Assembly (NCBI RefSeq): GCF_029873215.1
Contig: NZ_CP123620.1
Location: 2,418,001-2,482,000, forward strand
Direction: 5' to 3'
Source: Nocardioides sp. BP30
GTDB lineage: Bacteria; Actinomycetota; Actinomycetes; Propionibacteriales; Nocardioidaceae
Length of the DNA stretch: 64,000 nt
How positions within the stretch are numbered: position 1 is the stretch's first letter; each line of letters opens with the position of its first letter. The notes under the pieces are model-generated. The model did not search any database. It was given only the letters and a program-made list of their open reading frames with translations, and had not been told where the DNA came from. Position numbers and translations under genes: made by a program. Positions 27,206 through 36,155 of the stretch are shown here, in pieces.

Positions 27206-28012
27206 TCACCCGACCGTCACGGCCGTGATGTCGACAGGCTTCTTCGGGTGGCCGTCGCCGGTGCCATAGGCGTCGTCGCTGCCGGCCGCCGCGTCGGTCT
27301 TGATCGCCTTCACCCCGGCCGCGTCGATGGTGCCGAAGACCGTGTACGCCGGCGGCAGCGGGCTGTCGGCGTACACGAGGAAGAACTGCGAGCCGTTGGT
27401 GTTCGGGCCGGCGTTCGCCATCGCGATCGTCCCGGCCGGATAGGTCTTGACGTCACCGGACTGCCCGGCCGCCTGGTACTGCTTGGTGGCCTCGGCGTCG
27501 GTCTTCAGTGCCTTGGCGGTGGTCAGCTCGTCGGCGAAGGAGTAGCCCGGGCCGCCGGAGCCCGTCCCGCTGGGGTCGCCGCACTGCAGCACGGCGATGC
27601 CCTGGGTGGTGAGGCGGTGGCAGCTGGTCTTGTCGAAGTAGCCCTGCTTCGCCAGCGAGACGAACGAGTTGACGGTGCAGGGCGCGCCGTCAGCGTCCAG
27701 CGAGAGCCCGATGTCGCCGATCGACGTCTTCATCGTCACCGCGACCGTCCCGGAGGTGCTCGGCGTCGTCGGGGGAGCGGTGACCTTGATCCCGGCCGAG
27801 CCCTCGCTCGAGGTCGGGTAGGAGCACGACGCCGTGCCGGCGGGAGCCCCGCCGGTGGCGGTGCCGGCTGAGGCGGTGCCGGCTGGGGCGGTGGTCGTCG
27901 TCGCGGTCGAGCTGGTCGAGGAATCGGCTGCCTTCGAGCCGGCACTGCCGCATCCGGAGAGCAGCAGCACGGGTACGAGCGCGGTCAGGGCCAGCGAGGC
28001 GCGGGAGAGCAT
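27206..28012 (-). CDS. Cyclophilin-type peptidyl-prolyl isomerase, lipoprotein
   Basis: The 268-residue protein has a lipoprotein signal with lipobox LLSGC (Cys near residue 21), then a low-complexity Ser/Thr/Ala/Gly linker of about 45 residues, then a cyclophilin domain (SIGDIGLSLDADGAPCTVNSFVSLAKQGYFD, GTIAMANAGPNTNGSQFFLVYADSPLPPAYTVFG). It should fold secreted proteins at the outer face of the membrane. The catalytic region has lost some residues seen in classical cyclophilins (HRL for HRV-I), as is usual in this actinobacterial group. A 1-2 base context before ATG 28012 shows a weak ribosome binding site (GGATCC). Confidence 0.85.
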   Translation of the reverse strand: MLSRASLALTALVPVLLLSGCGSAGSKAADSSTSSTATTTTAPAGTASAGTATGGAPAGTASCSYPTSSEGSAGIKVTAPPTTPSTSGTVAVTMKTSIGDIGLSLDADGAPCTVNSFVSLAKQGYFDKTSCHRLTTQGIAVLQCGDPSGTGSGGPGYSFADELTTAKALKTDAEATKQYQAAGQSGDVKTYPAGTIAMANAGPNTNGSQFFLVYADSPLPPAYTVFGTIDAAGVKAIKTDAAAGSDDAYGTGDGHPKKPVDITAVTVG

Positions 28013-28227
28013 GGAGGGATCCTAGGGTGCGTCCGGAAGGCCTCCCGACGCGGAACCGGTAGCTGCCGTCGTGGCCCCGGAGGGTCCGGAGGGCTGCGAC
28101 GGTGGCGGCGTCCGCAGGGGGAGGGATCCGTGGGCCAGCTCACCGAGCCCCGCGAGGACGAGTCGCCTCGACCGTCCCGACGGCCACGCGCTGACGCCTC
28201 AACAGTCACACGGTGACGCCTCGGCTG

Positions 28228-29442
28228 TCAGGGAGTGACGCCTCGCGGGTGCGGGAAGGTGGCCACCACGGCCGTCCCGCCGCCACGCCGGTCGCGGATC
28301 TCCAGGGTGCCGCCGTGATCGGCGAGGATGCGGTGACAGGTCGACAACCCGATGCCGATGCCCGGGACGTCCGTGCGGTGCCGGGTCATGGGCAGCAGCA
28401 CGTGATCGCGGAAGCGCGGCGGGATGCCGGTGCCGTTGTCGGCCACCACCAGCTGGGTGCCCACCGGAGTGTCGCGGGTGGTCACCTCCACCTCGGCCGG
28501 GACGCCGTCGTGGGTGTAGGTCAGCGCGTTCACGACGAGGTTCTGCACGACGGCCCGCAGCTGGACCGGATCGGCGTTGACGTCGACGCCCGACCAGCGG
28601 ATGGTGCCCCGGTCCGCGAGTTCGCCGAGATCCTCGACGACGGCGGACATGACCTCCTCGATCGGCACCGGCCGTCGGGCGAGCGCGCCGCCGATGCCGG
28701 CGTACTCCAGGATCTGGTCGATCATGGCGAGCATCCGTCGACCCGACGCGGTGCAGCGCTGGAGGTAGTGCGAGGCGTCGGGATCCTGGGCCACCGCCGG
28801 CAACCCCGCCATCAGCTCGGCCCATGCCAGGGTGGCGGTCAGGGGGCTCTTCAGATCGTGGCTGATCTGCGCGGTGAAGGCCGCGAGGTGCCGCTGGGAG
28901 CGCTCGAGCTCGGCGTTGGTGCGGGCAAGGTCCTCGGTGCGGACGCTCAGCTCGAACAGGTCGACGACCTGGCGTCCGAGCGTGGCCAGCATGCGCCGGC
29001 GCTGGAAGACGGTGTTGCGCCGGCGCTCCGGACGGCGGTCGGCGCGGGGATCGACGACGCTGAGGACGCCGATCGTGACGCCCTGCGGATCGCGCAGCAG
29101 GGAGGCGGCGTACATGTGCCCCTCGCCGAGACGTACGTCGTGACAGGCCGCGGCGTAGCGCGGGTCCTCCCGGACGTTCTCGAGGTAGACGTCCTGGTCC
29201 GCGGCGAGGGCCGCCATCGTCAGCGGCGGGTCGGCCTCGGACTCCAGCGGCACGGCACCGTAGAGCACGATCGTGTGGATCCGGCCCCCGTGCAGGAGGT
29301 CGATGGCGGCGATCGGGGCCTCGCACCCGTGCGCGGCCAGCTCGCACAGCGCCATCAGGTCGTCCTCGGGCGGCCAGCAGGCCAGGTAGGCACCGGCCTT
29401 CCCGGTGGAGGGGAACGCTTCAGGCTCAGGATCACTGCTCAC
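28228..29442 (-). CDS. GAF-domain sensor histidine kinase
   Basis: The 404-residue product has a GAF domain at about 25-165 (LMALCELAAHGCEAPIAAIDLL, RDPQGVTIGVLSVVD), a short coiled coil, an H-box (FTAQISHDLKSPLTATLAWAE), an N-box (VVQNLVVNALTYTHD), G1 DNGTGIPP and G2 GIGIGLSTCHRIL. It lacks membrane helices and so senses a cytoplasmic signal. No response regulator is adjacent. The start is uncertain: GTG 29442 is chosen because the longer frame to 29607 would run across the thioredoxin promoter and its early residues look non-coding. Confidence 0.8.
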   Translation of the reverse strand: MSSDPEPEAFPSTGKAGAYLACWPPEDDLMALCELAAHGCEAPIAAIDLLHGGRIHTIVLYGAVPLESEADPPLTMAALAADQDVYLENVREDPRYAAACHDVRLGEGHMYAASLLRDPQGVTIGVLSVVDPRADRRPERRRNTVFQRRRMLATLGRQVVDLFELSVRTEDLARTNAELERSQRHLAAFTAQISHDLKSPLTATLAWAELMAGLPAVAQDPDASHYLQRCTASGRRMLAMIDQILEYAGIGGALARRPVPIEEVMSAVVEDLGELADRGTIRWSGVDVNADPVQLRAVVQNLVVNALTYTHDGVPAEVEVTTRDTPVGTQLVVADNGTGIPPRFRDHVLLPMTRHRTDVPGIGIGLSTCHRILADHGGTLEIRDRRGGGTAVVATFPHPRGVTP

Positions 29443-29573
29443 AGGGTCGGCCCGCTTCCCGGCATCATCGCGGTGCCCTCCCCTCGCGCCGGTGAGACCC
29501 GGCGCCGTACACAAGGTAACGACCCGATGACGTGAAAGTTCTGTCTTCGGGCCGACCCGCCGAGGAGAGGGGT

Positions 29574-29599
29574 GGAACAACGTCCACCCGCGCACGGTT
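29574..29599 (+). promoter_or_regulatory. SigR/SigH-type promoter of thioredoxin
   Basis: GGAAC (29574-29578) and GTT (29597-29599) are separated by 18 bases, matching the GGAAT-N18-GTT consensus of the redox-stress sigma factors SigR (Streptomyces) and SigH (mycobacteria), which control thioredoxin genes. Confidence 0.55.
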
Positions 29600-29651
29600 G
29601 TGTCCATGAGCGCGGGCGACCGGCCGGCGTCGAACGGGCGAGGAGACGGTG

Positions 29652-30032
29652 ATGGCGACAGCGACCCTGGGGTCGGAGAACTTCGAGCAGACGGTCGTGG
29701 ACAACGAGATCGTGCTGGTCGACTTCTGGGCGTCCTGGTGCGGCCCGTGCCGGATGTTCGCGCCCATCTTCGAGCAGGCCTCCACGGAGCACCCGGAGAT
29801 CGTCTTCGGCAAGGTGGACACCGAGGCCGAGCAGGACCTGGCCGCCGCGGCGCAGATCACCTCGATCCCGACGCTGATGGCGTTCAAGAAGGGGAAGCTG
29901 GTCTTCTCCCAGCCCGGCGCGCTGCCCGCCGAGGCCCTCAAGCAGGTGATCGACGCGGTCGTCGAGTTCGACGTCGACGCAGCGATCGCGGCCGCCGAGG
30001 CCGCCGAGGGCACCGAGGGCGAGCAGGCCTGA
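29652..30032 (+). CDS. trxA: Thioredoxin
   Basis: The 126-residue protein has the active site WASWCGPC with C30 and C33, cis-proline in SIPTLMAFK, and the usual thioredoxin fold up to residue 105. A tail of about 20 Ala/Glu residues ([17 protein letters not shown]) extends beyond it. AGGAGA precedes ATG 29652; GTG 29649 directly before it is an alternative. A SigR/SigH-like promoter upstream fits induction by thiol oxidation. Confidence 0.92.
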   Translation: MATATLGSENFEQTVVDNEIVLVDFWASWCGPCRMFAPIFEQASTEHPEIVFGKVDTEAEQDLAAAAQITSIPTLMAFKKGKLVFSQPGALPAEALKQVIDAVVEFDVDAAIAAAEAAEGTEGEQA

Positions 30033-30071
30033 GGTAGGGCCCACCCGCCGGGTCACGCGCCCGGCGAAGCC

Positions 30072-30905
30072 TCAGTCGACGCTCGCCACGGCAGCCAGGT
30101 CGTCGCGGTCGCGGCCGGCCTCGCTCGCAGCGCGCAACCGATCCTCGACCACGTCGAGCAGCGGTGTCGTCCGATCGGCCTGCTGCAGGAGCCGGATGTC
30201 CTTGAGCGCCAGCGCCACCGGGAAGCCGGCGGGGTACTCCTGCTTGTTCATCAGCTGTGCCTTCTGCAGCGCGTAGGGCATGCCCAGGGGACCGTCGGTG
30301 AGCACCTCGATCAGCGACTGGCGGGCGACCCCCAGCGCGTCGGTGGCGCGCAACGCGTCCGCCATCGCGACAGTGGCCGCGCTCATCCAGGCGTTCACGA
30401 CCAGCTTGAGTCTGCTGGCCTCCTGGCTCTCGCCGACCAGGAGGACCCGCTCGCCCAGGCTGTCGAGGACCGGGTGCGCCAGGTCGAGTGCGGTGCCGGA
30501 GCCGGCGACGAGCCAGGTCAGCGAGCCGCTGCGTGCCGGTCCTGTGCTGCCCGAGACCGGTGCGTCCAGCATCAGCCGGTCGTGCTCATCGGCCAGCACC
30601 CGCAGCCGGTCGGCCCATGCTGCGCCGACAGTGGAGGCCTGCACCCACACCGCGTCGCCGGAGAGTGCCGGGAGCATCTGCTCGGCCACCGAGCGGACCG
30701 CGTCGCCGTCGGTCAGCATCGTGATCACGACCGCCGCATCGCTCACCGCGTCGGTGAGATCCTCGGTCACCGCGATGCCCTCGCCGGCGAGCGGCTCGAG
30801 CGGCTCGGGGCTGCGGTTCCACGCTGTCACCTCGTGCTCCATCTCGGCCAGCCGCAAGGCCATCGCCGATCCCATGTTCCCGGCTCCCAGGACGGTGACC
30901 TTCAT
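30072..30905 (-). CDS. NAD(P)-dependent 3-hydroxyacid dehydrogenase family protein
   Basis: The 277-residue protein is a beta-hydroxyacid dehydrogenase. Its Rossmann motif is MKVTVLGAGNMGSAMALRL at the N-terminus, the substrate loop is DAPVSGSTGPARSGSL and the catalytic Lys is in LKLVVNAWM. Relatives act on 3-hydroxyisobutyrate, tartronate semialdehyde or imines, so the substrate is undecided. It is divergent from the guanidine operon with a gap of 324 bases that holds the riboswitch. It converges with thioredoxin and no related gene is adjacent. Confidence 0.82.
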   Translation of the reverse strand: MKVTVLGAGNMGSAMALRLAEMEHEVTAWNRSPEPLEPLAGEGIAVTEDLTDAVSDAAVVITMLTDGDAVRSVAEQMLPALSGDAVWVQASTVGAAWADRLRVLADEHDRLMLDAPVSGSTGPARSGSLTWLVAGSGTALDLAHPVLDSLGERVLLVGESQEASRLKLVVNAWMSAATVAMADALRATDALGVARQSLIEVLTDGPLGMPYALQKAQLMNKQEYPAGFPVALALKDIRLLQQADRTTPLLDVVEDRLRAASEAGRDRDDLAAVASVD

Positions 30906-31077
30906 GATTGCTCCCTGCTGATCGGTGCTGCTCGTGGGCGATCGGTACCCCGGTAGCCACCCGAGCAGGCGATGACCGGTCTGACCCGCCGAGACCGTTC
31001 ACACACTCGTTACGTACCGCGCCGCCATCCGAAACCGGCCCTGGGTGTCATAGAGATGACCCGTCCAGGTGGCGGGG

Positions 31078-31193
31078 CGCCCCTAGGGTTCCGCTGCTCC
31101 GGCAGGTCTGGTCCGAGAGGGGCAGGCGCGGCGACGACGACGACGCAGCGCTCCACGGCGGGAGAAAAGCCCGGGAGGCCGACAGGCCCGGGC
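31078..31193 (+). ncRNA. Guanidine-I (ykkC) riboswitch
   Basis: The leader holds the conserved ykkC core: CTAGGGTTCCG (31083-31093), CTGGTCCGAGAG (about 31108-31119), CACGGCGGGAGAAAAGCCCG (31154-31173). These features define the guanidine-I class, which turns on guanidine export or degradation genes. GCCCGGG (31169-31175), part of the aptamer's 3' side, can instead pair with CCCGGGC (31187-31193), giving a hairpin that competes with the aptamer. This is a plausible expression platform. The downstream genes are a guanidine-degradation set. The rest of the gap, 30906-31077, shows no other clear feature. Confidence 0.9.
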
Positions 31194-31229
31194 GCGCCGT
31201 GTGTTCGGGCTACTCCTGACGGAGGCACC

Positions 31230-32777
31230 ATGTCCGGACACCACGACAGCGCCAGTGCCACTGACCTGTCCACCTTCGGCTACACCCCCCAGCTGACCCG
31301 CCGCGTCGGTCCGTACGCGTCGTTCGCTGCCGGCTTCTCGTTCGTCTCGATCATGACGACCGTCTTCCAGCTCTTCGGGCTGGGCTTCTCCTTCGGGGGC
31401 ACCGCGTTCTTCTGGACCTGGCCGGTGGTCTTCGCCGGGCAGCTCATGGTGGCCCTCTGCTTCGCCGAGCTGGCGGCGCGCTACCCGCTCTCCGGGGCGG
31501 TCTTCCAGTGGTCGCGGCGCCTCGGTGGCGCGACGCTCGGCTGGTTCGCCGGGTGGACGATGGTGATCGCCCAGATCATCACGCTCGCAGCCGCGGCGAT
31601 CGCCCTCCAGGTGGTGCTGCCCACCGTGTGGAGCGGCTTCCAGCTGGTCGGCAGCGACACCGCGGTGGCGAGCAAGGACGGCGCCGCGAACGCCGTCGTA
31701 CTCGGCGTCGTCCTGCTGACCGTCACCACCCTGCTCAACGCGCTCTCGGTCCGCATCACCGCCGTGGTCAACAGCGTCGGCGTGACCTGCGAGCTCGTCG
31801 GCATCGTCCTCCTGGTGGTCCTGCTGCTCGTGCACCACGAGCGCGGGCCGTCGGTGGTGCTGCACCACACCGGCCTGGACCACTCGACCGGGTACGCGAT
31901 CCCGCTCCTGGTCTCCTCGCTGATGGCCGCCTACGTGCTGGTCGGCTTCGACAGCGCCGGCGAGCTCGCCGAGGAGACCCACCGGCCGCGGGCCACCACC
32001 CCACGGACGATCGTGCGCGCCGTGGTGATCTCGGGGATCGCCGGGGCGTTCGTGATCGTCGCGGCGCTGATGGCCGCGCCCAGTCTCACCGACGGCAACC
32101 TCGGTCTGCTCGGCCTGCCCTACGTCCTCACCACCCAGCTGGGCACCTTCTGGGGGAAGCTGCTGCTGATCGACGTCGCCTTCGCGGTGAGCGTGTGCAC
32201 CCTGGCGATCCAGACGGCCGCCGCGCGGATGATCTTCTCGATGGCGCGCGACCAAGTGCTGCCCGGCTCGACGCGGCTCGGGCGGGTCTCGCCACGCTTC
32301 GGTACGCCGCTGCTGGCCACGGTGGTCCCCGGCGTCGGCGCGGCGCTGTTCCTGGTGGTCAACATCGGCAACGCCAGCCTCTTCCTGGCCCTGACCAGCG
32401 TCTGCATCATGCTGCTCTACATCGCCTACCTGATGGTGACGGTGCCGCTGCTCAACGCACGGCTGCGTGGACGCTTCCCGGCGCCCGGCCTCGACGAGGA
32501 CGGCCGGCCGCTCTTCAGCCTCGGCCGGGCAGGGATGGCGATCAACGCGGTAGCGGTCGTCTTCCAGCTCCTGATGGCGATCAACCTGGGACTGCCGCGG
32601 GCCGAGGTCTACGACCCGACCGGTTCGGGGTGGGTGGTGCACTACCTGCCGATCGTGGTGCTGGTGCTGACCTACGGCATCGGCTATCTCGCCTATCGCA
32701 GCAAGCGCGAGTCCTACCACCGGGCGTGCGGGATCACCCTGACCGAGAAGACCCTGGCCGAGGGAGAGCCGGCATGA
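31230..32777 (+). CDS. APC family permease, probable guanidine importer
   Basis: This 515-residue permease of the amino acid-polyamine-organocation family has about twelve membrane helices. FAAGFSFVSIMTTVFQLFGLGFSFGGTAFFWTWPVVF is the first pair, and ELAARYPLSGAVFQWSRRLGG is the conserved loop after helix two. GFDSAGELAEETHRPRATTPR follows helix six. GGAGG precedes ATG 31230. As first gene behind a guanidine riboswitch and ahead of degradation genes, it most likely imports guanidine or a guanidino compound, which is inferred from context. Its stop overlaps the next start (ATGA). Confidence 0.87.
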   Translation: MSGHHDSASATDLSTFGYTPQLTRRVGPYASFAAGFSFVSIMTTVFQLFGLGFSFGGTAFFWTWPVVFAGQLMVALCFAELAARYPLSGAVFQWSRRLGGATLGWFAGWTMVIAQIITLAAAAIALQVVLPTVWSGFQLVGSDTAVASKDGAANAVVLGVVLLTVTTLLNALSVRITAVVNSVGVTCELVGIVLLVVLLLVHHERGPSVVLHHTGLDHSTGYAIPLLVSSLMAAYVLVGFDSAGELAEETHRPRATTPRTIVRAVVISGIAGAFVIVAALMAAPSLTDGNLGLLGLPYVLTTQLGTFWGKLLLIDVAFAVSVCTLAIQTAAARMIFSMARDQVLPGSTRLGRVSPRFGTPLLATVVPGVGAALFLVVNIGNASLFLALTSVCIMLLYIAYLMVTVPLLNARLRGRFPAPGLDEDGRPLFSLGRAGMAINAVAVVFQLLMAINLGLPRAEVYDPTGSGWVVHYLPIVVLVLTYGIGYLAYRSKRESYHRACGITLTEKTLAEGEPA

Positions 32778-33478
32778 GTCTCTACTCCCACGTCATCCCG
32801 GGTGGTGCGGCCTGGTCCGCCCCGCTGCGCGCAGGGCGCCTGGTCACGCTGACCGCTCTCGCCGCCGGCGCCAACGCCAGCATGCTGCTGTTCAACGCCG
32901 ACCGCGTCGACCGGTTGAACATCCCCGACACCCTCAAGGCCCAGATGTCGGCGCGGATCACGCCGCCGATGGTGCTGATGTCCGACCGCGGGCTGGCGCT
33001 GGCCTCGGTCGTCGCCTCGAGCCTGGACTGGCACGACTGCCTGGGCGGGTTCGGCTCGGAAGGACACCTGGCCCGGTTCGGCGCCTCGTCGTACGGCGCC
33101 GATCGCAACGACTGGCGCCGCAGCGCGCGGACCGGACTGGTCAGCGAGCTCACCAAGCACGGCCTCGACGAGCGAGACCTGCACGCGCCGGTCAACTTCT
33201 TCAGCAAGGTCGCCATCGCCGACGACGCCCGCGCCTCGATGGCCTTCGTCGCCGGGCACGCCGCCGCCGGGGACACCGTCACGCTGCGCACCGAGCACGA
33301 CGTGCTGATGGTGCTCTGCACGGCGCCGCACCCGCTGGATCCGGGGGTGTACGCACCGGCGTCGGTCGAGGTGAGCGTCGATCGGGCCGAGCCGGTGGTC
33401 CCAGCCGCGGACGCGTCGTGGGGCTGGCGCGAGGAGAGCGCACGTGCGCTCGAGATGAGCAGGAGGGTGCTCGCATGA
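32774..33478 (+). CDS. DUF1989 protein, UAAP1/CgdA-type carboxyguanidine deiminase subunit
   Basis: This 234-residue DUF1989 protein corresponds to urea amidolyase-associated protein 1. In guanidine-utilising bacteria the UAAP1/UAAP2 pair (CgdA and CgdB) forms a deiminase that converts carboxyguanidine to allophanate. SLDWHDCLGGFG, NFFSKVAIA and ASMAFVAGHAAAGDTVTLRTEHDVLMVLCTAPHPLDPG are conserved blocks with likely metal-binding His, Cys and Asp. Overlaps of 4 bases on both sides show tight coupling to the permease and to its partner. Confidence 0.85.
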   Translation: MSLYSHVIPGGAAWSAPLRAGRLVTLTALAAGANASMLLFNADRVDRLNIPDTLKAQMSARITPPMVLMSDRGLALASVVASSLDWHDCLGGFGSEGHLARFGASSYGADRNDWRRSARTGLVSELTKHGLDERDLHAPVNFFSKVAIADDARASMAFVAGHAAAGDTVTLRTEHDVLMVLCTAPHPLDPGVYAPASVEVSVDRAEPVVPAADASWGWREESARALEMSRRVLA

Positions 33479-34107
33479 CGCTCACCGAGATCGCGGCCGT
33501 CGAGACAGCGACGTACGACCGGACGGTCCAGGCGGGGGACGGCGCGCTGGTCCGCGTGCCGGCGGGTGGTCGGCTGCGGATCGTCGACCTGCACGGGAAC
33601 CAGGCCGCCGACACGCTGCTCTTCGACGCCGCGGACGTGCGCAACAAGTACTCCGCCTTCGACACCATCCGCGAGCAGGGCGCGGTCTTCCTGACCACCG
33701 GCTCGCGGCTGCTCTCCACCCGGCTCGACGAGCTGGCGGTGATCACCGACGACACCGTCGGGCGGCACGACACCATCGGCGGGGCCTGCGCCCAGGAGTC
33801 CAACGTCATCCGGTACGGCGAGCACACCCGGCACCAGCACGCCTGTCGGCAGACCTTCCTCGCCTACGGGGCCGCTGCGGGCATCGGTCCGCGGGAGCTG
33901 GGCCACAACATCAACTTCTTCATGAACGTGCCGGTCTCGCCCGACGGTGACCTGCACTTCGACGACGGCCTGTCCGCGCCCGGCAAGCACGTCGAGCTCA
34001 CCGCCGCGCGGGAGATCCTCGTGCTGGTGTCCAACTGCCCGCAGCTCAACAACCCCTGCAACGGCTGGGACCCGACGCCGGTGCGGCTGCTCGGGTGGTG
34101 GTCGTGA
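33475..34107 (+). CDS. DUF1989 protein, UAAP2/CgdB-type carboxyguanidine deiminase subunit
   Basis: This 210-residue partner of the preceding protein has IVDLHGNQAADTLLFDA, GAVFLTTGSRLLSTRLDEL, ACAQESNVIRYGEHTRHQHACRQTF, NINFFMNVPVSPDG and EILVLVSNCPQLNNPCNG, the conserved DUF1989 blocks. The Cys and His residues in the middle and the final NCPQ-NPC are likely metal ligands. ATG 33475 overlaps the upstream stop by 4 bases. The stop shares one base with the carboxyltransferase start (TGATG). Confidence 0.86.
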   Translation: MTLTEIAAVETATYDRTVQAGDGALVRVPAGGRLRIVDLHGNQAADTLLFDAADVRNKYSAFDTIREQGAVFLTTGSRLLSTRLDELAVITDDTVGRHDTIGGACAQESNVIRYGEHTRHQHACRQTFLAYGAAAGIGPRELGHNINFFMNVPVSPDGDLHFDDGLSAPGKHVELTAAREILVLVSNCPQLNNPCNGWDPTPVRLLGWWS

Positions 34108-36155
34108 TGGCGAAGCTCACCGTGCTGGACGCGGGCGTGCAGACCACCCTGCAGGACGCCGAGGGCCGGCCGGGCTACTGGTCGGTCGGTGTACCGCCCT
34201 CGGGCGCCTTCGACCAGCTCTCGTTCGCGCTGGTCAACACAGCGGTCGGCAACGGCCACCTGGCCGCCGGGTTCGAGTGCGTCGTCCGCGGGCCGGTCCT
34301 GGAGTTCGACGACGACCGGCTGGTGTGCGTGGGCGGGGGCGCCCACGAGGCCACCGTCGACGGCCGCCCCCTGCCGCCAGGCGAGGTACGCCGGGTCCGC
34401 GCCGGCCAGGTCCTCGACGTCGGCCCGATCGCCGGCGCCGGGATGCGCGGCTACCTCGCCGTCCGCGGCGGCGTCGAGGTGCCGCGGGTGCTCGGCAGCC
34501 GGGCGACCTTCATCCTCGGTGGCTTCGGCGGGCTCGAGGGCCGCCCGTTGGTGGTCGGCGACGTCCTGCCGCTCGGCGGCGAGGGCAACCTGCTCGCACC
34601 GGTGGACGTCACCGAGCTGCTCCCACCGCTCGGGCACGCGTGGACGCTGCGGGTGATCGCCGGACCGCACGGTGCGCCCGAGTACCTCACCGCCGACGGT
34701 GTGGAGGAGCTCTTCGCGACGTCCTGGCAGGTCGACCACCGGGCGGACCGGACCGGCATCCGGCTCGTCGGGCCGATGCCGCGATGGTCGCGCACCGACG
34801 GCGGCGAGGCGGGACTGCACCCGTCGAACCTGCACGACTCCGCCTACCCGGTCGGCGGCATCATGCTGTCGGGCGACACGCCCGTCATCGTCGGCAAGGA
34901 CGGGCCGTCGCTGGGTGGGTTCGTGGTGCCGGCGGTGGTGATCGGCGCCGACCTGTGGATGCTCGGCCAGCTGCGGCCCGGCGACACCGTCCGGCTGGTC
35001 CCTGTCACCCCGGCGGTCGCGGAGGAGGCGATCGCCGTACGCCGCGATGCGCTGGAGGCGCTGCGGCCGTGCGCCGGGGCATCGCTGCCGAGGGCGCGCG
35101 CACTGGCCGCGTCCCACGAGACGGCCGGGACGACCGGGACGACCGGGACCGCCGAGGCGGCCGAGACCGGCGAGGCGTCCCCGGACCGCCCGGCACCGCT
35201 CGCCGACGAGCCCGCCGCGGGCAGCGCGCCGGCGTACACGATCCGGCGCTCGGGCGACCGGCACCTGCTCGTCGAGGCCGGCTCGGCCGAGCTCAACCTG
35301 ACGGTCAGGGTCTGGATCCACCTGCTCGCCGAGGCGCTGCGGACCCAGGCGCCGTCCGGCGTGACCGAGGTCGTCGAAGGGGTCCGCTCGGTGCTCGTGG
35401 CGGTGGACGACGACCGGCTGGCGCTGCCGGACCTCGCCGCGCGCCTGGTCGGCTTGGCCGCCGGCCTCGCGGACCCGGAGACGGTAGAGCTTCCGGTGCG
35501 CGAGGTCACGCTCCCGATCGCCTTCGACCACCCGGAGGCGCACGAGGCGATGCGGCGCTACGCCACCTCGGTGCGGCCGGACGCGCCGTGGTGCCCCGAC
35601 AACGTGGAGTTCATCCGGAGGGTCAACGACCTCGACGAGCGCGACGAGGTCTTCGACGTGGTGCAGCGGGCGACCTACCTGGTCGTCGGGCTGGGGGACG
35701 TCTACCTCGGCGCTCCGGTGGCGGTTCCGATCGATCCGCGGGACCGGTTGGTGACCACGAAGTACAACCCGGCACGCACCTGGACGCCGCAGAACGCCGT
35801 CGGCATCGGGGGGATCTACCTGTGTGTCTACGGCATGGAGGGCCCCGGCGGCTACCAGCTGGTGGGGCGCACCGTCCCGGTGTGGCGGCTGATCGCGGAG
35901 CAGCCCGACCGCGACCCGCAGCCGTGGCTGCTGCGCCAGTTCGACCGGATCCGGTTCCGCCCGGTCACGGCGCAGGAGCTGGCCCGGCAACGAGCCGACA
36001 TCACGGCGGGCCGTGCCGACCTGCACACCCGCCCCGCGACCTTCTCGATCGCCGAGGTGCGCGCGATCGAGGAGGAGGCGGCCGAGCAGATCCGGGCGAT
36101 CCGGACCAGACGACGCGCGGCGTTCGACGCCGAGCGGGAGAGGTGGGTCTCGTGA
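34107..36155 (+). CDS. Urea/guanidine carboxylase carboxyltransferase domains (AHS2-AHS1) without biotin parts
   Basis: This 682-residue protein matches only the carboxyltransferase part of urea or guanidine carboxylase. Residues 1-310 are the AHS2/KipA domain (YWSVGVPPSGAFDQLSFALVN, GMRGYLAVRGGVEVPRVLGS, SNLHDSAYPVGGIMLSGDTPVIVGKDGPSLGGF). Residues 380-590 are the AHS1/KipI domain (PWCPDNVEFIRRVND, VGLGDVYLGAPVAVPIDPRDRL, YNPARTWTPQNAVGIGG). A C-terminal stretch (FSIAEVRAIEEEAAEQIRAIRTRRRAAFDAERERW) ends where the full enzyme would continue into its biotin carrier. The N-terminal biotin carboxylase is also absent. A Thr/Gly/Glu-rich linker with a 9-bp repeat joins the halves. It needs a carboxylase and carrier from elsewhere or does something else. 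Confidence 0.85.
   Translation: MAKLTVLDAGVQTTLQDAEGRPGYWSVGVPPSGAFDQLSFALVNTAVGNGHLAAGFECVVRGPVLEFDDDRLVCVGGGAHEATVDGRPLPPGEVRRVRAGQVLDVGPIAGAGMRGYLAVRGGVEVPRVLGSRATFILGGFGGLEGRPLVVGDVLPLGGEGNLLAPVDVTELLPPLGHAWTLRVIAGPHGAPEYLTADGVEELFATSWQVDHRADRTGIRLVGPMPRWSRTDGGEAGLHPSNLHDSAYPVGGIMLSGDTPVIVGKDGPSLGGFVVPAVVIGADLWMLGQLRPGDTVRLVPVTPAVAEEAIAVRRDALEALRPCAGASLPRARALAASHETAGTTGTTGTAEAAETGEASPDRPAPLADEPAAGSAPAYTIRRSGDRHLLVEAGSAELNLTVRVWIHLLAEALRTQAPSGVTEVVEGVRSVLVAVDDDRLALPDLAARLVGLAAGLADPETVELPVREVTLPIAFDHPEAHEAMRRYATSVRPDAPWCPDNVEFIRRVNDLDERDEVFDVVQRATYLVVGLGDVYLGAPVAVPIDPRDRLVTTKYNPARTWTPQNAVGIGGIYLCVYGMEGPGGYQLVGRTVPVWRLIAEQPDRDPQPWLLRQFDRIRFRPVTAQELARQRADITAGRADLHTRPATFSIAEVRAIEEEAAEQIRAIRTRRRAAFDAERERWVS

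Noticed and set aside
34107..36155. Full urea carboxylase or 5-oxoprolinase
   Set aside because: There is no ATP-grasp biotin carboxylase domain and no biotinyl-lysine motif, so it cannot be a complete carboxylase.
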